NCBI GenBank assembly: GCA_013393415.1
Contig: JABXHI010000063.1
Location: 1 to 57,036 of the forward strand
Reading direction: 5' to 3'
DNA: 57,036 bases
Source of the DNA: Micrococcaceae bacterium
GTDB taxonomy: Bacteria > Actinomycetota > Actinomycetes > Actinomycetales > Micrococcaceae
Each line of letters starts with the position of its first letter. Position 1 is the first letter of the stretch. Positions 36,196-45,913 of the stretch are shown here, piece after piece. The notes beneath the pieces were generated by a model that was given only the letters and a program-made list of their open reading frames with translations, did no database searches and was not told the DNA's origin. The translations under genes were made by a program, and so were the position numbers.

Positions 36196-39050
36196 AGTGT
36201 GGCCTCCCGGCGTGTCGTTGTGGTGCTAGCTTCGTCGTTGGCAGCCGTAGTGTTTCGTTCGTTGACGGGGCCGATGACCTCGATCACTTCCTCTAATCCG
36301 CGTTGTGTCCCGAGCATATTGAGGGCGCCGAGAATCACTCCAAGAACAGCGAAGTAGACCCCGAAGTCGAATATGAGTGAACTGTATATGGTGTAACCGA
36401 AGACTTCCCATTGAAGGGGTGCAAAGAAGGACCCTTCAAAGAATCCGATAAACCCGATTGCCGTACCAAGGACGATACCAACGCCGATGAGCAACATATA
36501 AGGCACCCGTATGGGTGCGGTTTCGTTATTTGGGGCCGCAAGGTAGAGCAGTGCGAAGGCAGCCCCAGCCACCAGTGCTGAGACGAATCCTCCGCCAGGA
36601 TCGTTGTGACCACGGAATAACAGCAGGATACTCAAGGCAATTAGCACGGGCAGGGCAATTTTGGAGAACGCGCGAAGATAGACCGAGTTGTCGTGTGGAT
36701 CGGAGATTGGCGAAGTGGAAAGTACCGGCGTCGTTCGAACCGCGTTCGGACGACGGGAGGATAGCAACGCTGCCATGGCAATACCAGCAACACCGAGTAC
36801 GGTCAGTTCACCGAGCGTATCCAGTGCGCGGAACTCAACTAATATGACGTTGACCAGGTTGCTGCCACCGGTCACCTCAGTGCCATACTCCGTAAAGTAC
36901 TGCGAAGGTTCTGACATACCGCGACGTCCGGTCAGGGCGTATGCTCCTGCAAACGCTGCAATACCTGCCCCGATCGCGGCGATGATCGCAGTCTTGGAGA
37001 TCTGTTCTTTACGGCCGAAGGTCTTGGGCAAACGATGCAGCAACAACACCATCACGACCACGGTCAAGATCTCGACCATCAACTGCGTCAAGGCAACGTC
37101 CACGGACCCTAACGCGAAGAACCACAGGGTGACCGAGAAACCGACAGTGCCGACTACCACGATGGCCGCCACACGTGTTCTCGCGCGTATCGTGGTGATT
37201 ACACCGACCGCGACAACAGCAACCAGCAGCCAATCCGTCCAACGGGTGAGGTTATCTCGTTGAGCGGGGAGATCATCAATCGTCATCCAACCGACCAGGG
37301 CCAGGACCACTAACAGCGCGGAGGGGACTACGAGGTGGCGGCCGGGGTTGAGCCCGGAGGTCCACGAGCTGACAACGGCTCCGCCGTCGATCGTGGCCTG
37401 ACGGAGTTTTTCGACGGCGCCGAGGCCGGAAAAGGACAACGGCCGGGGCACCAGGAATGCTTCAAGGCGAGGTAGACTCCAGACAGCAATCGACCCAATA
37501 ATGATGACGATCAGTGACAGCATAAGTGCCGGATTAATACCGTGCCACAACGCCAGCTCGACATTGTGCTGCGTGCCAATGGCTGCGGTTGCAGCGGCAG
37601 AGACAAGACCCGACAAGACAAACGGAACGACCCCAAGAACCAAAGACAAAGACGCGTTAACCGCCGGATAGCCCCAAAAGCTTATCGGTGCTTCATGGAC
37701 TGCTTGCAGGTTCGCGCCACTACCACGCGGGGTATTGATCCAGTTTTGTGGCGAGCGATATTTTCCCATCGCGCCGAGCACGAAGCGCCCAGAGTAGGCA
37801 AACGTGGCAACGGCGGTCAGCACGGCTATACCGGTCAGTACCCACGGTAGTATGCCCGGAAGCGGTGCCTCCAGAAATGCTGCGAACAGCGACTCCTTCG
37901 ACACAAAGCCCAGCAACGGCGGGAGCCCTGCCATAGAGGCTGCGCCTAGGATGATCACTGTTGTAGTAGCGGGCATGGCCATCTTGCGCACGGTTAGCAT
38001 GCGCATATCTCGAGTCCCGGCTTCATGGTCGATCACACCGATCGAAAGGAAGAGCGCGGACTTGAACAGGGCATGTGCGATGGTGTGCAGTATGGCCGCG
38101 GTGATGGCAACTGGTGTGCCGATACCGATCAGCGCAACGAGGTAACCAAGCTGGGACATCGTCGAATAGGCCAGGAGTTCTTTGAGGTCATAGCGACGCA
38201 GCGCCGCAACGGCACCCATCAACGCGGTAATAAGCCCCGAACCGACCAACAACACGAGCCATAAAGTGTTCCCGGCCAAGACTGGTGAGAAGAGCAATAG
38301 TAGATAGATGCCGGCTTTGACCATGGCAGCGGCGTGTAGGTACGCCGAAACTGGTGAGATCGCCACCATAGAGTCTGGCAGCCAAGATTGAAACGGAAAT
38401 TGCGCCGATTTAGTAAAGGCGGCAAGTACCACCGTGATGACCAGCCAGGTGACGATGGTTGGGTCTTCCCAGATGTCCGATCCAAGCACCTCAGTCACGA
38501 CCGTTGTTCCAGCCGAGGCGATCATCACGGCCACTGCAGCTAACAGTGCGAGACCACCAAGAACCGTGACGAGCAGAGTCCTAACCGCAGGCTTCCTTGC
38601 ATGTGAGCCCGAACGAGCAATCAGAAAGAACGATGCCAGCGTGGTAGCTTCCCACGCAACATACAGCACCATGAGGTCATTTGCCAAGACGAGAATTAGC
38701 ATGGCCAAAGCGAACGACGACATCGACAGGTAAAAACTCGTGATCTTTGTCTTACCCAAGTACTTTGCTGAGTAGAACAGCACTCCGGCGCCGATAATCA
38801 ATACCAGCAGACCAAAGACCAATGACAACCCGTTGAGACGCAGGTGGAACCCTACGTTGAAGAAATCTGGGATCCAAGGATAGTACTCAACGACTTCCCC
38901 ACCCGATCCGATGAACGCCTGGATGAGCGTCCACGCTGCTGCCGCTAAGGGGAGCCATAGTAACCATCCGGCGTTTCTCCCAAACCAATGCGAAAGCGGA
39001 GCAGCGAGCACCACTGCGAGCAGTGTTAATACAACCGCCGTTAGGAGCAC
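36192..39050 (-). CDS. mnhA: Na+/H+ antiporter subunit A, fused A-B form
   Basis: Largest Mrp subunit, 952 residues. The NuoL-like part (about 1-500) carries LVLANDLMVLYVAWEATTLAS with the TM5 glutamate and TKSAQFPFQSWLPDSM with the TM7 lysine. The region from about 590 to 750 is the MrpA C-terminal (DUF4040/MbhE-type) part. The final part (about 790-930: RGHNDPGGGFVSALVAGAAFALLYL, FDFGVYFAVLGVILGALNML) is an MnhB domain, so A and B are fused, which explains the absence of a separate mnhB. GTG start with an AGGTGA site. It begins the operon A-C-D-E-F-G. Confidence 0.95.
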   Translation of the reverse strand: MLLTAVVLTLLAVVLAAPLSHWFGRNAGWLLWLPLAAAAWTLIQAFIGSGGEVVEYYPWIPDFFNVGFHLRLNGLSLVFGLLVLIIGAGVLFYSAKYLGKTKITSFYLSMSSFALAMLILVLANDLMVLYVAWEATTLASFFLIARSGSHARKPAVRTLLVTVLGGLALLAAVAVMIASAGTTVVTEVLGSDIWEDPTIVTWLVITVVLAAFTKSAQFPFQSWLPDSMVAISPVSAYLHAAAMVKAGIYLLLLFSPVLAGNTLWLVLLVGSGLITALMGAVAALRRYDLKELLAYSTMSQLGYLVALIGIGTPVAITAAILHTIAHALFKSALFLSIGVIDHEAGTRDMRMLTVRKMAMPATTTVIILGAASMAGLPPLLGFVSKESLFAAFLEAPLPGILPWVLTGIAVLTAVATFAYSGRFVLGAMGKYRSPQNWINTPRGSGANLQAVHEAPISFWGYPAVNASLSLVLGVVPFVLSGLVSAAATAAIGTQHNVELALWHGINPALMLSLIVIIIGSIAVWSLPRLEAFLVPRPLSFSGLGAVEKLRQATIDGGAVVSSWTSGLNPGRHLVVPSALLVVLALVGWMTIDDLPAQRDNLTRWTDWLLVAVVAVGVITTIRARTRVAAIVVVGTVGFSVTLWFFALGSVDVALTQLMVEILTVVVMVLLLHRLPKTFGRKEQISKTAIIAAIGAGIAAFAGAYALTGRRGMSEPSQYFTEYGTEVTGGSNLVNVILVEFRALDTLGELTVLGVAGIAMAALLSSRRPNAVRTTPVLSTSPISDPHDNSVYLRAFSKIALPVLIALSILLLFRGHNDPGGGFVSALVAGAAFALLYLAAPNNETAPIRVPYMLLIGVGIVLGTAIGFIGFFEGSFFAPLQWEVFGYTIYSSLIFDFGVYFAVLGVILGALNMLGTQRGLEEVIEVIGPVNERNTTAANDEASTTTTRREATL

Positions 39051-39260
39051 GGTGCTTCACCTCTTCGCAAGTATCTACACCAACTGACTTGGTTGCCTAC
39101 TTGCGCGACATCGTTCGGCTAAAATGGCAAGAAATTGGTGCGCGGTTCCTTTGGCGCACCACACAATATTTACACAGTACACGCTACAGTTTCAAACTTG
39201 TGACAAGTGCAGACATGCGAGTTTTAACGCAAAAAACCGCGACGATATCGCGGTGAGAAG
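39051..39260 (-). promoter_or_regulatory. Upstream region of the mnh operon with 5' hairpin
   Basis: On the minus strand, TTGAAA (39190-39195) and TAAATA (39167-39172) with a 17-base spacer form a candidate promoter. A 7-bp perfect hairpin, GGTGCGC/GCGCACC (39137-39143 with 39154-39160), lies at the predicted 5' end of a leader of about 110 bases. Both could matter for regulation; neither matches a class I can name. Confidence 0.35.
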
Positions 39261-39342
39261 TACCCGAAGTGGGACTCGAACCCACACATCTTTCGATATT
39301 GCATTTTGAGTGCAACGCGTCTACCAATTCCGCCATTCGGGC
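39261..39342 (-). tRNA. tRNA-Leu(CAA)
   Basis: The minus strand folds as a class II tRNA: acceptor GCCCGAA with TTCGGGT, discriminator A, D arm with AATTGGTAGA, anticodon stem TTGCA/TGCAA around loop CTCAAAA (anticodon CAA, reading UUG), a variable arm ATC-GAAA-GAT, and T arm GTGGG-TTCGAGT-CCCAC. CCA is not encoded. It lies between the mnh operon and pdtaR. Confidence 0.95.
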
Positions 39343-39457
39343 TAGGCACCTGACCTATTTTACACGAGTTTTAAGAATTACCAAACGTAGGGTTTCTTCG
39401 TTCTGACGTAGTATAAAAGACTGAATCAACCGACTCCAACGACGACGCGAGGTCACG
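39343..39457 (+). promoter_or_regulatory. Upstream region of pdtaR
   Basis: Contains overlapping -10 candidates TAGTAT (39409-39414) and TATAAA (39412-39417), 40 bases before the ATG, and a GAGGTC ribosome-binding site. The AT-rich start (39358-39375) is also upstream of the divergent tRNA. Confidence 0.35.
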
Positions 39458-40057
39458 ATGACTGCACCCGAAACCACTCAAGCGATGCGTATTGTGGTGG
39501 CAGAGGATGAAACGATTATCCGTTTGGATATCGTAGAAACGCTCACAGCACAAGGTTATGAGGTTGTAGGAGTAGCTGATAATGGTCAGCGTGCTGTTGA
39601 GATGGTGCACGAGCTCGCACCAGATGTAGTGCTGATGGATATTTCTATGCCGGTCATGGATGGAATTTCTGCGACACGTCAGATTTCTGAGCAGTCGTTG
39701 GCACCGGTTGTAATTCTGACCGCATTTTCACAACGGGATTTAATCGATCAGGCCACTCAAGCCGGCGCCATGAGCTATATCGTGAAGCCTTTTAGTGAAA
39801 CAGATTTGGTCCCGGCTATCGAGCTGGCGAAGGCTCGTTATGAGCAGCTGGTTGCTCTGGAGGCCGAAGTATCGGATCTTTCAACCAGATTCGAAACTCG
39901 GAAAATGGTCGATCAGGCCAAAACTTTGTTGATGCACAAGTTGGAGATTACTGAGCCCGAAGCGTTTCGTTGGATTCAGAAAACGTCGATGGATCGGCGT
40001 TTAACTATGAAAGATGTTGCCCAGACTGTTCTTGAACAGTTGGGCAACCCTTCCTAA
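39458..40057 (+). CDS. pdtaR: ANTAR-domain response regulator PdtaR
   Basis: Two-component response regulator that acts on RNA rather than DNA: the ANTAR domain binds paired hairpins and prevents transcription termination. The 199 residues show a receiver domain (about 9-125) with acidic pair VAEDETIIRLD, phosphoacceptor Asp in VVLMDISMPVMDG, Thr in VILTAFS and Lys in IVKPFS, then an ANTAR domain (about 140-195: FETRKMVDQAKTLLMHK, EAFRWIQKTSMDRRLTMKDVAQTVL). In M. tuberculosis PdtaR works with the histidine kinase PdtaS; no kinase is in this window. It converges on pyk, with four bases between. Confidence 0.94.
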   Translation: MTAPETTQAMRIVVAEDETIIRLDIVETLTAQGYEVVGVADNGQRAVEMVHELAPDVVLMDISMPVMDGISATRQISEQSLAPVVILTAFSQRDLIDQATQAGAMSYIVKPFSETDLVPAIELAKARYEQLVALEAEVSDLSTRFETRKMVDQAKTLLMHKLEITEPEAFRWIQKTSMDRRLTMKDVAQTVLEQLGNPS

Positions 40058-40061
40058 GTGA

Positions 40062-41561
40062 CTACATCGGTGACCAGCCGGATACTTTGTCCCAGCGGTG
40101 CGCCGGTGGGGCTACAGCGGAGTCGGCCAAGGCGGGATCAATTTCAGCCGTGGTGGAGCCCATCCGGTGGACTTTGAGCATATTCGTGGATCCTGGTACT
40201 CCCGGCGGTGAGCCGGCAACCATAACCACGAGGTCATCGATCTCAGCCAGTCCTGCTTTGACGAGTTCGTGATCGATTTGCTCCGTCATCTGGTCCGTCG
40301 AATCTTTGAACGGCACCAAATTCGGTGTGACACCCCACGACAGACACAACATATTATTTGTCGTGTATGAATGCGTGAACGCGTAAATCGGCTGCGGAGC
40401 GCGCAGCCGTGAAAGTCGGCGGGCCGAGTCGCCAGACTGGGTGAACGTCACTAAGAATGGAATATGTAATGTTGCTGCAATATCGACTGCAGCTCGCGTG
40501 ATCGCTCCCCCACGGGTACCTGGGCGGGTTCCCAAAGGTGGCATCCGTTCCAGTCCGTGCTCTTCAGTGGATTCAATGATGCTCGACATGGTCTGCACTG
40601 TGCGTACGGGGTATTTACCTACCGACGTCTCACCAGAGAGCATGACTGCGTCGGCTCCATCAAGGACAGCGTTGGCACAGTCGGAAGCTTCAGCACGTGT
40701 TGGGCGTGGGCTTTCGATCATAGATTCGAGCACTTGGGTTGCAACAATGACAGGCTTAGCCCAGCGACGTGCAAGATCGATGGCGTTCTTTTGTACCACC
40801 GGCACTTGCTCTAAGGGTAGTTCCACCCCGAGGTCACCGCGGGCGACCATGATGGCGTCAAAGGCGTCAATGATCTCTTGGAGGTTGTCGACGGCCTGTG
40901 GTTTCTCGAGTTTGGCGATCACGGGGATGCGGCGACCTTCTTCCTCCATGATCTTGTGCACCGGTTCAATATCAGCGCCACTGCGAACAAACGATAGCGC
41001 AACCATGTCGACGCCGAGTTTCAGCGCGAATCGTAGGTCTTCTTCGTCTTTTTCGGTCAGGGCAGGAATATTCACAGCAACACCCGGGAGGTTGATGCCC
41101 TTGTTATTCGATACTGTGCCGCCGATGACGACGTTGGTCACGACATCCGTGTCTGTGACCTCAATGGCCTGCAGCGCGATTTTGCCGTCGTCGATGAGTA
41201 GCTGGTCGCCTACTTCTACGTCGCCGGGCAGTCCCTTGAATGTGGTCGAGCAGATATCTTGGGTACCTTCAATGTCACGTGTCGTGATGGTGAAGGTGTC
41301 GCCGTCTTCTAGGAGATGGGGGCCGTCGGCGAATCGGCCAAGACGAATTTTGGGGCCCTGGAGGTCTGCAAACACGGCCACGGATTCATCTAGATCCGAA
41401 GCAGCCTGACGGATCGTTTTGAATGTGTTGGTGTGGACGGCATGGTCACCGTGACTGAAGTTGAGCCGAGCGACGTTGACGCCGGCTTTGAGGAGCTCAC
41501 TAGTAGTTTTATATCCCTGAGTAGCAGGGCCAAAGGTTGCGACAATCTTCGCGTGTCTCAT
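40062..41561 (-). CDS. pyk: Pyruvate kinase
   Basis: Converts phosphoenolpyruvate and ADP to pyruvate and ATP. 499 residues from ATG 41561 (MRHAKIVATFGPATQ), with the catalytic-site blocks NFSHGD, ADLQGPKIRLG, VIAKLEKPQAVDNLQEI with the proton-donor Lys, MVARGDLGVELP and MLSGETSVGKYP. The C-terminal allosteric domain (about 360-475) is present. The start follows the leaderless rule: TAGACT ends seven bases before ATG 41561. A GTG two codons upstream is the alternative. It lies downstream of lgt and probably has its own promoter. Confidence 0.96.
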   Translation of the reverse strand: MRHAKIVATFGPATQGYKTTSELLKAGVNVARLNFSHGDHAVHTNTFKTIRQAASDLDESVAVFADLQGPKIRLGRFADGPHLLEDGDTFTITTRDIEGTQDICSTTFKGLPGDVEVGDQLLIDDGKIALQAIEVTDTDVVTNVVIGGTVSNNKGINLPGVAVNIPALTEKDEEDLRFALKLGVDMVALSFVRSGADIEPVHKIMEEEGRRIPVIAKLEKPQAVDNLQEIIDAFDAIMVARGDLGVELPLEQVPVVQKNAIDLARRWAKPVIVATQVLESMIESPRPTRAEASDCANAVLDGADAVMLSGETSVGKYPVRTVQTMSSIIESTEEHGLERMPPLGTRPGTRGGAITRAAVDIAATLHIPFLVTFTQSGDSARRLSRLRAPQPIYAFTHSYTTNNMLCLSWGVTPNLVPFKDSTDQMTEQIDHELVKAGLAEIDDLVVMVAGSPPGVPGSTNMLKVHRMGSTTAEIDPALADSAVAPPAHRWDKVSGWSPM

Positions 41562-41574
41562 GCTCACCAGTCTA
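41559..41574 (-). promoter_or_regulatory. Leaderless -10 element of pyk
   Basis: TAGACT (41569-41574, minus strand), seven bases, then ATG at 41561. Same hexamer and spacing as polA and yigZ. Confidence 0.6.
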
Positions 41575-41629
41575 TGGTTCCTCGTTTTGAATGTTAATGA
41601 TTCGACGTTGACGTCCGGGATGACTTAGC

Positions 41630-42622
41630 TCATGGTGACGGTTTGTTCGTCTGGTCGTCATCGTTTGAGTTCTCGTTGTGCCCGGCAGTCTCCTCGTCAT
41701 CATCCGCTGCCGCGGCCGTACCAGTGGCTGCGTGTCCTTCCCGATAGATCTTATCGGCTTCTGCTTTCTCTTCCGCCGTCTTGGGGCGCGTGATAATCGA
41801 ATAGATCAACAGTGCGACGGCAATCAGGAACATGAGCACCGAGGTCCACGTGTTCGTGCGGGCCTCGATCCCAAGTATGTTCCAGATTTGTGCGTCATCC
41901 ATACGGATGGACTCGATGGGGATACGTCCCAGGGTATACCAGACGATATAGGACCACAGCATCATGCCGTTACGCAGTTTGAAGCGTCGGTCGATGAGTA
42001 GTAGGACGGCAACGCCCAGGAGGTTCCAGACCGATTCGTAGAGGAATGTTGGGTGGAACAGCGTGTCTGCGGGCAGGTCTGCGGGGAAGTTGTAGTGGTC
42101 TGCTTCGACTTCGAGACCCCACGGCAGCGTGGTGGGTTCGCCGAAGAGTTCCTGGTTGAAGTAGTTCCCCCAACGCCCTACGGCTTGGGCTAAGAGAATA
42201 CCGGGGGCGATCGCGTCGGCCATTGCTGGCATGCGGAGTCCATAGCGCCGGCACGCGAACCAGACGCCTAGCGCTCCACCGCCGATGGCGCCCCAAATGG
42301 CGATGCCACCTTCCCAGATGGCAAAGATTTTGGAGAGGTCACCGGTCCCGTCGTAGTTCGGGCCGAAGTACTGGTCTGGCACGGTGACCACGTGATACAG
42401 GCGCGCGCCGATGATGCCGAAGACGACGGCCCAGAGTCCGACGTCATACATCTGTTCTGATTTGCCACCCCGGGCTGCCCAGCGTTTCCCACCCAACCAG
42501 AAGGCCAGGACACCACCGAGAATGATGCACAACGCGTAGATGTGTATCTTGATGGGCCCGATCTCAAAACCATCTGTTGGTGGCGGTGGGATCGACGCGA
42601 TCAGGGTGGCTGCATCGTACAT
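41630..42622 (-). CDS. lgt: Prolipoprotein diacylglyceryl transferase
   Basis: Membrane enzyme that transfers diacylglycerol to the lipobox cysteine of prolipoproteins. The 330 residues have about seven helices; the Lgt signature GRWGNYFNQELFG (about 150-162) and the C-terminal GRIPIESIRMD are present, including the conserved Arg, Asn and Glu. The C-terminal 50 residues are a charged cytoplasmic tail (EEKAEADKIYREG, then Asp/Asn-rich), often seen in actinobacterial Lgt. It ends the hisI-trp-lgt block, 26 bases after trpA. Confidence 0.95.
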   Translation of the reverse strand: MYDAATLIASIPPPPTDGFEIGPIKIHIYALCIILGGVLAFWLGGKRWAARGGKSEQMYDVGLWAVVFGIIGARLYHVVTVPDQYFGPNYDGTGDLSKIFAIWEGGIAIWGAIGGGALGVWFACRRYGLRMPAMADAIAPGILLAQAVGRWGNYFNQELFGEPTTLPWGLEVEADHYNFPADLPADTLFHPTFLYESVWNLLGVAVLLLIDRRFKLRNGMMLWSYIVWYTLGRIPIESIRMDDAQIWNILGIEARTNTWTSVLMFLIAVALLIYSIITRPKTAEEKAEADKIYREGHAATGTAAAADDDEETAGHNENSNDDDQTNKPSP

Positions 42623-42648
42623 AAGGTGATTGTCCTCGTGTTCTGGCG

Positions 42649-43449
42649 TTAGTTCTTGGGTGCCCCGGTAACGAGGTGACGGGTCAGCTCGCCTACTTCC
42701 TGTGGGCCGCCGTCACGGAGGGCTGCTACGAGTGCGGTACCTACGATAGCACCGTCGGCATATGTTCCGATTTCCGCAACGTGTTCGGGTTCTGAGATAC
42801 CTAAACCGACGCAGACACGTGGTGCGCCAGCGTCGTGCGCACGTTGGACGACCCGTGCTGCGGCGTTGGAGACTTCACCTCGAGCGCCTGTGACGCCCAT
42901 GACGGACACGGCGTAGACAAACCCGCGGGAGGAATCGACGGTCAATTTCACGCGCTCTTCCGAGGAGGACGGTGCGGTCAAAAAGATTCGGTCGAGACCG
43001 TATTTATCAGAGGCTTCGAACCATTCACTGGCTTCTTCTGGAACCAGGTCCGGGGTGACGAGCCCTGCTCCCCCGGATTCGGCGAAGCGGCGTGAGAATT
43101 CGTCGACGCCCATGCGGTCAACCAGATTCCAGTAGGTCATGATGACAACCGCCGCGTCAGTCCGGGCGGTGACTTCATTGACGATGTGGAATACGTCGGC
43201 GACGCGAAAACCGTTCTGTAAGGCTTGGCTGGTGGCTTGTTGGATTACTTCGCCGTCCATGACGGGATCTGAGTACGGCAAGCCGATCTCGATGATGTCG
43301 GCTCCGTTATTGCCAAGTTCAACGGCGGCTTCGATGGAGTCTTCGATGCTCGGATAACCGGCCGGTAGGTACCCGATAAATGCGGTGCGACCCTCGGATC
43401 GTGCCTGTTCGATCTTGTCGGAAGTGAGGGAACGAATCTGTTCAGTCAT
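42649..43449 (-). CDS. trpA: Tryptophan synthase alpha subunit
   Basis: Cleaves indole-3-glycerol phosphate to indole and glyceraldehyde 3-phosphate. The 266-residue TIM barrel has IGYLPAGYPS, catalytic Glu in IIEIGLPYSDPVMDG with Asp in the same motif, and VCVGLGISEPEHVAEI. It starts four bases after trpB, so it is tightly coupled to it. Confidence 0.96.
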   Translation of the reverse strand: MTEQIRSLTSDKIEQARSEGRTAFIGYLPAGYPSIEDSIEAAVELGNNGADIIEIGLPYSDPVMDGEVIQQATSQALQNGFRVADVFHIVNEVTARTDAAVVIMTYWNLVDRMGVDEFSRRFAESGGAGLVTPDLVPEEASEWFEASDKYGLDRIFLTAPSSSEERVKLTVDSSRGFVYAVSVMGVTGARGEVSNAAARVVQRAHDAGAPRVCVGLGISEPEHVAEIGTYADGAIVGTALVAALRDGGPQEVGELTRHLVTGAPKN

Positions 43450-43453
43450 GCGG

Positions 43454-44755
43454 TTATTCTCCTAGCTCGGTGAGATCTTCGGGGACCATACCGAACCAGG
43501 TGGCGGCGGTACTGACGTCTTTATCGCCACGACCAGACAGCGATACGATGATGACTTTCTGGTTCTCAGCGGGGGTCTGCGCATCCACGACGCCTTCGGC
43601 TACCCACTCTGCTGCCAGCTGCTGTGCGCCTGCAACAGCGTGTGCTGATTCAATGGCTGGCATAATACCTTCGGTGCGTGTGAGCTGTTCGAACGCCTTC
43701 ATGGCGTCGGCATCACTGACGGGACGGTAGCTCGCCCGTGCAGTGTCATGCAGAAACGCATGCTGTGGCCCGACGCCTGGATAGTCCAGTCCGGCAGAAA
43801 CTGAATGTGAATCAATGGTTTGGCCATCTTCGTCCTGCATCAGGTAGGTGCGTGCGCCGTGCAGTACCCCGACCCTACCCAGCGCAATGGGTGCGGCGTG
43901 TTTCCCGGTATCGAGTCCGGCTCCCCCGGCTTCCATACCGTAGAGACCAACTTCGGCATCGTCGAGAAAGCCGTGGAAGATACCGATGGCGTTGGAACCG
44001 CCGCCAACACAGGCAACAACGGCATCTGGGAGCTTACCGGCCTGGTCGATGGATTGTTGACGGGCTTCTTCACCGATGACCTGATGAAAGTAGCGCACCA
44101 TTTCTGGGAATGGTGCCGGTCCAGTCACCGTCCCTAACAGGTAGTGCGTGGTATCGACGGAGGCCACCCAGTCGCGTAGAGCTTCATTGATGGCATCTTT
44201 GAGGGTACGTGCCCCGATGTTGACCGCTTTGACTTCGGCACCGAGCAGTTCCATACGGGCTACGTTGAGCGCTTGACGTTCGGTGTCTGCTTCTCCCATG
44301 TAGACGGTGCATTCCATACCGAACAGTGCTGCGGCCGTGGCGGTGGCCACGCCGTGTTGGCCTGCTCCGGTTTCTGCGATAAGTCGGGTTTTGCCCATGC
44401 GCTTTGCCAGCAGTGCTTGACCGATCACGTTATTAATTTTGTGGGACCCGGTGTGGTTGAGATCTTCCCGTTTGAGGAAGATGCGAACACCCGGGTAGTC
44501 CTTGGCAAAACGTGTGGCTTCGGTGAGCAGTGATGGCCTGTTGATGTAATTGGTATACAGGTCATTGAGTTCGTCGACGAACTCCGGGTCTTCGATTGCC
44601 TCACGGAAGGTTTCTTCGACTTCGCCTAAAGCAGCCATGAGCGATTCTGGCATCCATTGGCCACCATATGGACCGAAGTAAGGGCCGGGCAGTTGTTGGA
44701 AGTCACCCTCGTGTTCGTATGAACCGGGCGCTGGTCTATCCATTGGGGTGCTCAT
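43454..44755 (-). CDS. trpB: Tryptophan synthase beta subunit
   Basis: PLP enzyme that joins indole and serine to make tryptophan. The 433 residues show [20 protein letters not shown] with the PLP-binding Lys, the catalytic Glu in [13 protein letters not shown], and the phosphate loop [12 protein letters not shown]. The N-terminal [17 protein letters not shown] is typical TrpB1. A GGAAAG ribosome-binding site lies six bases upstream. A GC-rich hairpin lies between trpC and trpB. Confidence 0.96.
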   Translation of the reverse strand: MSTPMDRPAPGSYEHEGDFQQLPGPYFGPYGGQWMPESLMAALGEVEETFREAIEDPEFVDELNDLYTNYINRPSLLTEATRFAKDYPGVRIFLKREDLNHTGSHKINNVIGQALLAKRMGKTRLIAETGAGQHGVATATAAALFGMECTVYMGEADTERQALNVARMELLGAEVKAVNIGARTLKDAINEALRDWVASVDTTHYLLGTVTGPAPFPEMVRYFHQVIGEEARQQSIDQAGKLPDAVVACVGGGSNAIGIFHGFLDDAEVGLYGMEAGGAGLDTGKHAAPIALGRVGVLHGARTYLMQDEDGQTIDSHSVSAGLDYPGVGPQHAFLHDTARASYRPVSDADAMKAFEQLTRTEGIMPAIESAHAVAGAQQLAAEWVAEGVVDAQTPAENQKVIIVSLSGRGDKDVSTAATWFGMVPEDLTELGE

Positions 44756-44780
44756 ATGTGTCTTTCCAAATACGACAACC

Positions 44781-44802
44781 GCCCCGGCTTCTGTTCCGGG
44801 GC
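44781..44802 (-). other. Hairpin between trpC and trpB
   Basis: GCCCCGG (44781-44787) pairs with CCGGGGC (44796-44802) with an eight-base loop. It lacks a U-run, so it is not a clear terminator; it could be a processing or stabilising element that alters the TrpC:TrpB ratio. Confidence 0.4.
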
Positions 44803-44818
44803 AGCATGATGTCTGGTG

Positions 44819-45643
44819 TTATGGGCGGCTAGCTTGACGAAAGTCGGTGATCGCTTGGGACGGTTCACCGTGACGAACGAGTGCTTCACCAACGAGTACT
44901 GCATCTGCACCTTGTGCAGCGTACATGGCAACATCTTGTGCTTCTTTGACACCCGATTCGGCAACCCGGATGACGGCATCCGGTAGTTGATCCGCGAGCG
45001 TTCCGTAGTGCGAAGTATCGACTTCTAGCGTTTTCAGGTTGCGCACATTGATACCAACGATCGGTGCTTCAACGGCGGCTGCTCGTTCGATTTCCTCGAC
45101 AGTATGGGTTTCGACGAGCGCGTTCATGCCCAGTTCGTGAGTCAAAGCCAGATAGTCCCGTAATTGGGCATCATCAAGGGCTGCAACAATGAGCAGTACG
45201 ATATCGGCGTCGTGAGCACGTGCTTCGTAAATCTGGTATTCGTCTACCGTGAAGTCTTTGCGCAGCAGTGGGACATCAACTCGTGCTCGGACGGCATCAA
45301 AATCAGCTAACGACCCATTGAAGCGGCGCTGTTCGGTCAACACCGAAATCGCAGCCGCACCTCCGGCGGCGTACTGTGCAGCCAATTCTGCCGGAGATTC
45401 TATATTGGAAAGCGGCCCGACTGAAGGTGACGCCCGCTTCACTTCAGCAATGATGCCGACGCCAGCTGGATTATCTCGTCCGCCTACCAGGGCAGCATGT
45501 GCGTCTCGGGCTGGTGACACTTCAGCGGCCAGCTTTTGCATTCGAGACGGTGACGTCGTCGCTTTGCGGGCACCCATGTCTTCGATGACGCCCTCAATAA
45601 TGCTGTCGAGGACCGTACCGGTTGAGGAATGTGCTGGAATCAT
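44819..45643 (-). CDS. trpC: Indole-3-glycerol phosphate synthase
   Basis: Closes the indole ring from carboxyphenylamino-deoxyribulose phosphate. The 274-residue barrel has IIAEVKRASPSVG with the catalytic Lys, SVLTEQRRFNGSL, LLRKDFTVDEYQIYEARA with the second catalytic Lys, GINVRNLKTLEVD and VAESGVKEAQDV. It is monofunctional, with no TrpF domain fused. It begins three bases after the HGxxPAAW gene. Confidence 0.96.
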   Translation of the reverse strand: MIPAHSSTGTVLDSIIEGVIEDMGARKATTSPSRMQKLAAEVSPARDAHAALVGGRDNPAGVGIIAEVKRASPSVGPLSNIESPAELAAQYAAGGAAAISVLTEQRRFNGSLADFDAVRARVDVPLLRKDFTVDEYQIYEARAHDADIVLLIVAALDDAQLRDYLALTHELGMNALVETHTVEEIERAAAVEAPIVGINVRNLKTLEVDTSHYGTLADQLPDAVIRVAESGVKEAQDVAMYAAQGADAVLVGEALVRHGEPSQAITDFRQASRP

Positions 45644-45646
45644 GAC

Positions 45647-45913
45647 TTAGTAGTCTCCGTTAGAGCCTTTACCTGCCAGGCGCATGAAGAAACCCACCGG
45701 TAGGCCTACCACTGCGATGGCGACACCGACCCACATGACGATCCAGAGTGCGGCCAACGAACCGATGGCAGCGACCATGAGACCAACCAAGACGAATAAC
45801 ACGAGGGCCCAGGCAGCTGGCGAGTTGCCGTGGCTCGGCGATTCGTTATGCGTTGGGTCGTTGAGAATTCGACCGTATTCGTCGACTTCCATTTCGTAAG
45901 TGGTGTTAGCCAT
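45647..45913 (-). CDS. HGxxPAAW-family small membrane protein
   Basis: 88 residues, two predicted helices (about 34-56 and 58-78) preceded by the diagnostic motif HGNSPAAW (about 28-35). This actinobacterial family of unknown function is found in the trp cluster between the membrane protein and trpC, as here. The N-terminal 25 residues are acidic and hydrophilic. An AAAGG site lies eight bases before the ATG. No function can be assigned from the sequence. Confidence 0.85.
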   Translation of the reverse strand: MANTTYEMEVDEYGRILNDPTHNESPSHGNSPAAWALVLFVLVGLMVAAIGSLAALWIVMWVGVAIAVVGLPVGFFMRLAGKGSNGDY

